This document shows, one piece after another, positions 48,530-52,641 of a stretch of 52,641 nucleotides of DNA. The stretch covers positions 1-52,641 of the forward strand of contig JAYWEQ010000028.1 in assembly GCA_043779185.1 (NCBI GenBank), given 5' to 3'. A program made the translations under genes and the position numbers. The notes under the pieces are model-generated. The model was not told where the DNA came from and did no database searches. It saw nothing but the letters and a program-made list of their open reading frames with translations. How positions within the stretch are numbered: the first letter of the stretch is position 1; the number at the start of each line of letters is the position of its first letter. The stretch comes from JAYWDA01 sp043779185 (lineage in GTDB: Bacteria; Bdellovibrionota; Bdellovibrionia; Bdellovibrionales; Bdellovibrionaceae).

Positions 48530-49424
48530 TCTACTTTTATATCTACTTTGCTCCCTGATCTGGGGATCTACTTGGCTTGCCATCAAATTTCAAATCGATT
48601 CGGTCTCTCCTTTAGTGGGAGTTTTTTATCGCTTTGTGCTGGCAAGTTCGATTTTATTTCTATTGCATTTATTTTTGCGAAAAACATTGCGTTACAGAAA
48701 AGCCAATCACCAAATTTTCTTTTTCCAAGGTGTTTGCAATTTTTCTTTAAATTATATTCTGACCTATCAGGCTGAAAAGTATGCCACATCGGCAGTGATT
48801 GCTTTGGTTTACACGACCATGATTCATTTTAATATTGTAGGATTGTGGATTTTCTTCAGAAAAAAAATCCATAGGAATGTCATTTACGGCTCGTTTATTG
48901 GAATGCTGGGGGTCTTCTTTTTATTTTACGAAGATATTTCAAAGTTTAATGGTGATCCAAAAAGTTTAATGGGTGTTGGCGTTGGCTTAATTGCGGTGTT
49001 TTTTGCTTCGGCTGGGAATATGTTTTCCCATCAAAATCATGTGATGAAAGTTCCCGTCATGGCAGCCAATGCTTGGGGCATGCTCTACGGAACCATTTTC
49101 ACTGGAATTCTTTGCTTAGTTTTTTCCCAGACTTTTTCACTGCCAAGGCATATTAGCTTTTGGGGCGCGCTCATTTATTTAAGCCTTTTTGGAACGGTCA
49201 TTGCGTTTGGAGCCTACAGCTATTTAGTTGGAAAAATCGGTGCCGAACGGGCTGTTTACACCACTTTAGTATCACCTGTCATTGCTGTCTTGCTGTCTTC
49301 TTTTTTCGAGAACTTAAGAGTGACGCCCTTTCTACTTTTGGGCATCACTCTTTGCTTATTAGGAAATATCCTGACTTTATTTTATAGCGGCCGATCCGTG
49401 AAAACCTTGGATCCCAACCCTTAA
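48480..49424 (+). CDS. EamA/DMT-family transporter
   Basis: A polytopic protein of the drug/metabolite transporter superfamily with ten hydrophobic helices in two EamA repeats. Marks are YLLCSLIWGSTWLAIKF at the first helix, SAVIALVYTTMIHFNIVGLW, and a second repeat with AERAVYTTLVSPVIAVLLSSFFE. The start is uncertain: no canonical codon lies close to the first helix, and the in-frame ATGs (48441-48480) all fall inside the acidic-tail DNA of the preceding gene. ATG 48480 gives a basic, Thr-rich leader (MRTTTTTRKKLTKTR). Metabolite or amino acid export is the family guess. Probably translationally coupled to the GcvH-like gene. Confidence 0.8.
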   Translation: MRTTTTTRKKLTKTRVDLLLYLLCSLIWGSTWLAIKFQIDSVSPLVGVFYRFVLASSILFLLHLFLRKTLRYRKANHQIFFFQGVCNFSLNYILTYQAEKYATSAVIALVYTTMIHFNIVGLWIFFRKKIHRNVIYGSFIGMLGVFFLFYEDISKFNGDPKSLMGVGVGLIAVFFASAGNMFSHQNHVMKVPVMAANAWGMLYGTIFTGILCLVFSQTFSLPRHISFWGALIYLSLFGTVIAFGAYSYLVGKIGAERAVYTTLVSPVIAVLLSSFFENLRVTPFLLLGITLCLLGNILTLFYSGRSVKTLDPNP

Positions 49425-49486
49425 CTTTTTTGCGGAATTAGTGTGAGGGCCTTTCATGCCTTTGCTGGTCATGCTTATAGATCCTC

Positions 49487-50410
49487 CTAAAAATTATAGT
49501 TAAGTTGTCCATAAATTATATTTGCAGAATAAGATTCATCGCCACTGCGCGAGCCCTGGCTTATCATCGTCAAACCAGCACGAAATTTAAACTCTTCAGT
49601 GATTTGCTGGAGGCCTGAAAAATTAAGCGTCAGATTGTTCGTGGTTTCAGGAACTGTTTCGGTGCCTGTGCTACTTTTTCTTCGGCTGGTTCCAGCCACG
49701 ACTTGAGTGGTGGTTCGTGTCGTGTAGGTTCCAGATTGCAAAGCCAAGCTTCCTTCTAAACTCCAGTCCGTATCGATTTTATGATCTGCACCAACACCTA
49801 GAACTAAAAAGTTTTTACTGTACTCACTAAGACTTGAACTTAAAAAACCAACTTCTGCTTCAACATAGGCATATGTTTTTTTATCCCAGTCCTTATCAAA
49901 AGTTAAAAGCCCACCAAATTGTTGGTCTTTTCGCTGATTCAAGTTTGAATAGTTTCTTTGTTGATAATAGGGTCGCAAATTAAGTCTTGTTTCTTTTTTA
50001 AATTCAAAATTGTGCTCTGTCCCGAATTCAAAGCCCGTATAATTGTAACTGGTATCTGTCGATCCTGAAACCTGACTTCCCAGGTAATTTTGAAAAAGAA
50101 GTTTCAAATAAAGCTCTGTTGAATGCGTTCCTGGGTTCAGCATAAAGTGGCCTGATATTTGACTCGATAAGAAGTCATTTTGCTTTTCTTTTGCGTAGTC
50201 AAAAAACCCAAGGCGAAGTCGCCACTTCCATTCTTCAAGTGCTAGCGTTGATAATGTTGAAAGTCCCAAATAAAAATCACCATCTTTTTGATCTTTTTCA
50301 AAGTTTGCATTATCGGTATAATAAAGACCCATATAATTAATGGAACTAACACTGGCCTGGGCCTGAAGGGTCAGAAAAAAAACGAAACCGAAGATATATT
50401 TTATTTTCAT
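49487..50410 (-). CDS. Outer-membrane beta-barrel protein
   Basis: A 307-residue protein with a signal peptide (MKIKYIFGFVFFLTLQAQA, cut before SVSSINYMG). The rest alternates hydrophobic and polar residues through about twelve or more strands with many Tyr/Phe at strand ends (FYLGLSTLSTLALEEWKWRLRLGFFDY, TELYLKLLFQNYLGSQ) and ends IIYGQLNYNF, the C-terminal Phe barrel signal. A Ser/Thr-rich segment (about 235-262) is probably an external loop. It could be a porin or nutrient channel; no family is recognised. An 80-base gap separates it from the upstream gene on the same strand. Confidence 0.75.
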   Translation of the reverse strand: MKIKYIFGFVFFLTLQAQASVSSINYMGLYYTDNANFEKDQKDGDFYLGLSTLSTLALEEWKWRLRLGFFDYAKEKQNDFLSSQISGHFMLNPGTHSTELYLKLLFQNYLGSQVSGSTDTSYNYTGFEFGTEHNFEFKKETRLNLRPYYQQRNYSNLNQRKDQQFGGLLTFDKDWDKKTYAYVEAEVGFLSSSLSEYSKNFLVLGVGADHKIDTDWSLEGSLALQSGTYTTRTTTQVVAGTSRRKSSTGTETVPETTNNLTLNFSGLQQITEEFKFRAGLTMISQGSRSGDESYSANIIYGQLNYNF

Positions 50411-50490
50411 GCCTTAAGAATTTATCGGAGCCAAGACTGTTCTTCAACCTTGGCGAGCCTTGGTCTAGATAAACACGGTCTTAGTCCTAT

Positions 50491-51216
50491 TTATTTGAGT
50501 GGAATTTTTCGAATCAAAACTAAGTAGTCTTTTTCACCAATTTGATCCATCAAGCCTAGATACTTTCCGGGCTCCCATTTTTTCCGGTAGAGGCCTCTGG
50601 ATTTTGTTTGAATCAAGCAGCCCCAAGACGCTAAACCCGCAGCGTCTTCGGATCCGCTAGCGCAGGGGTATGGGGCCTCAGACTCTTCTTCTCGGCTCAG
50701 GGTCGGCTCGGCCACTGAAAGACTAAGGGGTAAAAATTCAGAATCTTGCGTGAGGCGATGAACAGGATTATCTGGAATACTTTGGCTGGAATAAATGGAG
50801 GGAACTATGATGGCCACACGAATTTTATTTTCTTGAGCCTTCTTCAATCCCTGCTTAAATCGGTCCAAATCTTTTTGAAGATCCATTTCTTCATTGTAAG
50901 AAATTATATTTTTATCCTCTAGACCAGGCTCGATCAAAACTTGTGTATATTTCTGCTCGGCGGGCAGGACTTCTAAAAATCTTTTCCAAAGTTTTAAATG
51001 GTCGGGCTTGCCAGGTTCAACTCCTAATAAAATCAAATCGGCCTCTTTGATCTCTTGCCAAAGCCGCTGAGCAACGGCCTCTCCCATTCGTTCGGGATTT
51101 GCCAAAAGACTGTTTTTGATTTTAGGCAGGGATCGGGGCTGTAGACCAAAATAAAGCGTAATGGCCAAGCCAGCAGCCACCAGAAGACCTAGAAAAGTCC
51201 AATTTAAATACTTCAT
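50491..51216 (-). CDS. Membrane-anchored protein of unknown function
   Basis: A 241-residue protein with a single N-terminal membrane segment (NWTFLGLLVAAGLAITLYFGL), the rest presumably periplasmic. The mature region has alternating alpha/beta patterns (EADLILLGVEPGKPDHLKLWKRFLEVLP, YTQVLIEPGLED, KIRVAIIVPSIYSS), suggesting a Rossmann-like or alpha/beta fold, and a C-terminal part with two Cys (YPCASGSED, WGCLIQ) that may form a disulfide. No catalytic motif is identified. It is divergent from the Rossmann/DUF2520 gene. Confidence 0.65.
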   Translation of the reverse strand: MKYLNWTFLGLLVAAGLAITLYFGLQPRSLPKIKNSLLANPERMGEAVAQRLWQEIKEADLILLGVEPGKPDHLKLWKRFLEVLPAEQKYTQVLIEPGLEDKNIISYNEEMDLQKDLDRFKQGLKKAQENKIRVAIIVPSIYSSQSIPDNPVHRLTQDSEFLPLSLSVAEPTLSREEESEAPYPCASGSEDAAGLASWGCLIQTKSRGLYRKKWEPGKYLGLMDQIGEKDYLVLIRKIPLK

Positions 51217-51298
51217 GGCGCCTAAATAACATGCTTACAGGGCCCCTGCAACGGCTCTTGCTTTCTTGTCTGAATTTGATAAGTTAGGGCTTAAGGCG

Positions 51299-51311
51299 TT
51301 GATCTGATCAA
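51299..51311. promoter_or_regulatory. Palindromic site in divergent promoter region
   Basis: TTGATCTGATCAA is a perfect 6-1-6 palindrome in the 181-base region between two divergent genes. It resembles an FNR/CRP half-site pair (TTGAT-N4-ATCAA) but the spacer is one base short. It may be an operator for the DUF2520-panB transcript; only position and symmetry support this. Confidence 0.25.
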
Positions 51312-51397
51312 GGAATTTTGGACAGCGACCTTTTTAATGACTTTTTATATCAACATTTTTTAACGAGGACTTGATCCCAAAAGGACAGGTACCACAG

Positions 51398-52075
51398 ATG
51401 AAAACTTTATTGATTGGCTCCGGCCGACTTTTTCGACATCTCGAATTTTACTTTCAGCAAAAAAATATTTCATTAATGACTTGGAATCGCTCACAAGATT
51501 TAGAGCTTCTTCAAAAATTGGTCTCTGAAGCTAGCCATATTTTATTGGCAATCAGTGACTTCGCCCTTGAGCCTTTTATAAATCAATATCTTAAGTCTTA
51601 TTCAAAAAAAATAGTTCACTTTTCTGGAGCCTCAAATATTCCCAGAGCTTTTTCAGCCCACCCTCTGATGAGTTTTGGTCCTGAACTTTACGAACTTGAA
51701 ACTTACGAAAAAATTCATTTCGTGATCACTGCGCCTGCCCCTTTGGCTGAATTAATTCCAGGATTAAAAAATAATTTCACAAATATATCTGCTGAAAATA
51801 AGGCCTTGTACCATGCTCTTTGTGTCTTGGGCGGAAATTTTCCCATTCTTCTTTGGACAAAAATGAGTGACGGCTTCAAAGAATTAGGCCTACCGCCCGA
51901 AGCCGCTCAAATTTATTTGGAAAAGATTGTTGAAAACTTTAATCGTCAAGGTCGTAGCGCATTGACCGGGCCCCTTGTTAGAAAAGACCTTGTGACGATT
52001 CAAGCCAATTTGAACGCCTTAAACGACGACCCTTTTCAAAAAGTCTATTCCGCCTTTGTGGAGGCCTACCAATGA
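51398..52075 (+). CDS. Rossmann-fold / DUF2520-like protein coupled to panB
   Basis: The start is ATG 51398 (MKTLLIGSGRLFRHLEFYF), with AGGACAGG upstream. The 225-residue protein begins with an NAD(P)-binding GxGxxxxH-type Rossmann loop (LLIGSGRLFRHL), followed by MTWNRS and ILLAISDFALEPF. IVHFSGASN and SAHPLMSFGPE are typical of the DUF2520 family, and the C-terminal half is an all-helical dimerisation-type domain with PEAAQIYLEKIVENF and RSALTGPLVRKD. The stop overlaps the panB start (ATGA). Neighbouring panB suggests a ketopantoate reductase role, in place of PanE. This is inference. Confidence 0.78.
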   Translation: MKTLLIGSGRLFRHLEFYFQQKNISLMTWNRSQDLELLQKLVSEASHILLAISDFALEPFINQYLKSYSKKIVHFSGASNIPRAFSAHPLMSFGPELYELETYEKIHFVITAPAPLAELIPGLKNNFTNISAENKALYHALCVLGGNFPILLWTKMSDGFKELGLPPEAAQIYLEKIVENFNRQGRSALTGPLVRKDLVTIQANLNALNDDPFQKVYSAFVEAYQ

Positions 52076-52641
52076 ACATTCTAGAATTCCAAGAAATGAA
52101 AACGAAAAAGAAAAAAATCTCTGTTCTGACTTGTTATGATTTTAGTTTCGCCCAAATCTTAAATGAAACTAATATCGATGCTTTGTTAGTTGGCGATTCT
52201 TCGGCCATGGTCATGCATGGCTTTCCGACAACTTTAAAGGCCAGCGTGAATATGATGGCCTTGCATACAGCCGCCGTGGTCCGAGGCGCTCCACAAAAAT
52301 TAGTCATCGCAGATCTGCCTTTTTTAAGTTATCGCAAAGATTTAAATTCAAATATGAACGCAGTAGAAAAGCTTATGAAAGCCGGTGCCCAGGCTGTGAA
52401 GCTTGAAGGAGCTGATGGAAATTTAGACTTAGTCAGACACTTAGTGGATTCGGGCGTTCCTGTCATGGGACATTTAGGACTAACGCCGCAATCGGTTCAT
52501 CAATTGGGGGGCTACAAAGTTCAAGGCCGTCATAAAAAAGCCCATGATAAAATTCGCAAGCAGGCCATGGATTTACAGGATGCCGGTTGTTTTTCAGTCG
52601 TGCTTGAATGTGTTCCGTCAATATTAGGCTCTTTGATCACT
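52072..52641 (+). CDS. panB: 3-methyl-2-oxobutanoate hydroxymethyltransferase PanB (3' truncated by window)
   Basis: Begins at ATG 52072, overlapping the preceding stop, and stays open to the window edge (190 residues seen of about 260-280). The family motifs are present: ISVLTCYDFSFAQILNE, ALLVGDSSAMVMHGFPTTL, GAPQKLVIADLPFLSY, AGAQAVKLEGAD, PVMGHLGLTPQSVHQLGGYKVQG and FSVVLECVP. PanB forms ketopantoate from 2-oxoisovalerate and methylene-tetrahydrofolate, the first step of pantothenate/CoA synthesis. The metal-binding Asp pair (VGDSS and ADLPF) and Glu in LECVP are intact. Confidence 0.95.
   Translation, partial: MNILEFQEMKTKKKKISVLTCYDFSFAQILNETNIDALLVGDSSAMVMHGFPTTLKASVNMMALHTAAVVRGAPQKLVIADLPFLSYRKDLNSNMNAVEKLMKAGAQAVKLEGADGNLDLVRHLVDSGVPVMGHLGLTPQSVHQLGGYKVQGRHKKAHDKIRKQAMDLQDAGCFSVVLECVPSILGSLIT

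Overview
The window looks like a chromosomal segment of a Gram-negative bacterium of the Bdellovibrio group (Bdellovibrionota). This is inferred from the overall gene repertoire: a GNVGIGT-repeat surface fibre protein, many small signal-peptide beta-barrels and lipoproteins, an adenosine-deaminase-like protein in an AmpG operon, a secreted subtilase, and HNH proteins of a kind I associate with this group. No 16S or other phylogenetic marker is present to prove it. Base composition looks moderate (low-to-mid 40s % GC by eye, not computed). No tRNA, rRNA, insertion sequence, prophage module or CRISPR array was recognised. Several starts were moved from the longest open frame to a start with a Shine-Dalgarno sequence, lipobox or stop/start overlap.

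Layout. 1-4.6 kb: surface/secreted proteins (fibre C-terminus, secreted protein, DUF1456, alpha/beta hydrolase, beta-barrel). 4.7-10.6 kb: RhlE-type helicase, hexapeptide acyltransferase, a kefF-kefC pair and a lipoprotein. 10.6-14.7 kb (minus): a four-gene operon HNH > GNAT > adenosine-deaminase-like > AmpG. 14.8-21.4 kb (plus): a tightly overlapping six-gene operon tesA > ybbA > ybbP > sua5 > aminotransferase > plsC. 21.6-28.7 kb: lipoprotein, phosphatase/sulfatase-superfamily membrane enzyme, a K+ channel with RCK domain followed by a separate cyclic-nucleotide-binding protein, then an operon of beta-barrel > fumarylacetoacetate hydrolase > an unusual 2OG-dioxygenase/TonB-like fusion. 28.8-30.1 kb: a membrane protein resembling only the N-terminal half of LtaS-like sulfatases, divergent from maiA. 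30.1-36.1 kb (minus): a complete caa3-type (family A2 by its YSHPxVY motif) cytochrome c oxidase operon with Sco, a separate cytochrome c and heme O synthase.

36.5-46 kb: a large lipoprotein subtilase, a truncated HNH protein, a BamE-like lipoprotein, and on the minus strand a gamma-glutamylcyclotransferase-like gene > trmL > secA > zinc-ribbon protein > secreted coiled-coil protein. 46.2-49.4 kb (plus): glnB-glnA with a strong terminator, then a GcvH-like protein without the lipoyl lysine and with a polyacidic tail whose DNA overlaps the start of an EamA transporter. 49.5-52.6 kb: a beta-barrel, an anchored unknown, and a Rossmann/DUF2520 protein overlapping panB, which runs off the window.

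The most interesting candidates are the dioxygenase-TonB fusion, the GcvH-like protein with its dual-frame overlap, the secA leader inverted repeat, the split cyclic-nucleotide/K+ channel pair, and the DUF2520-panB pair as a possible alternative ketopantoate reductase.
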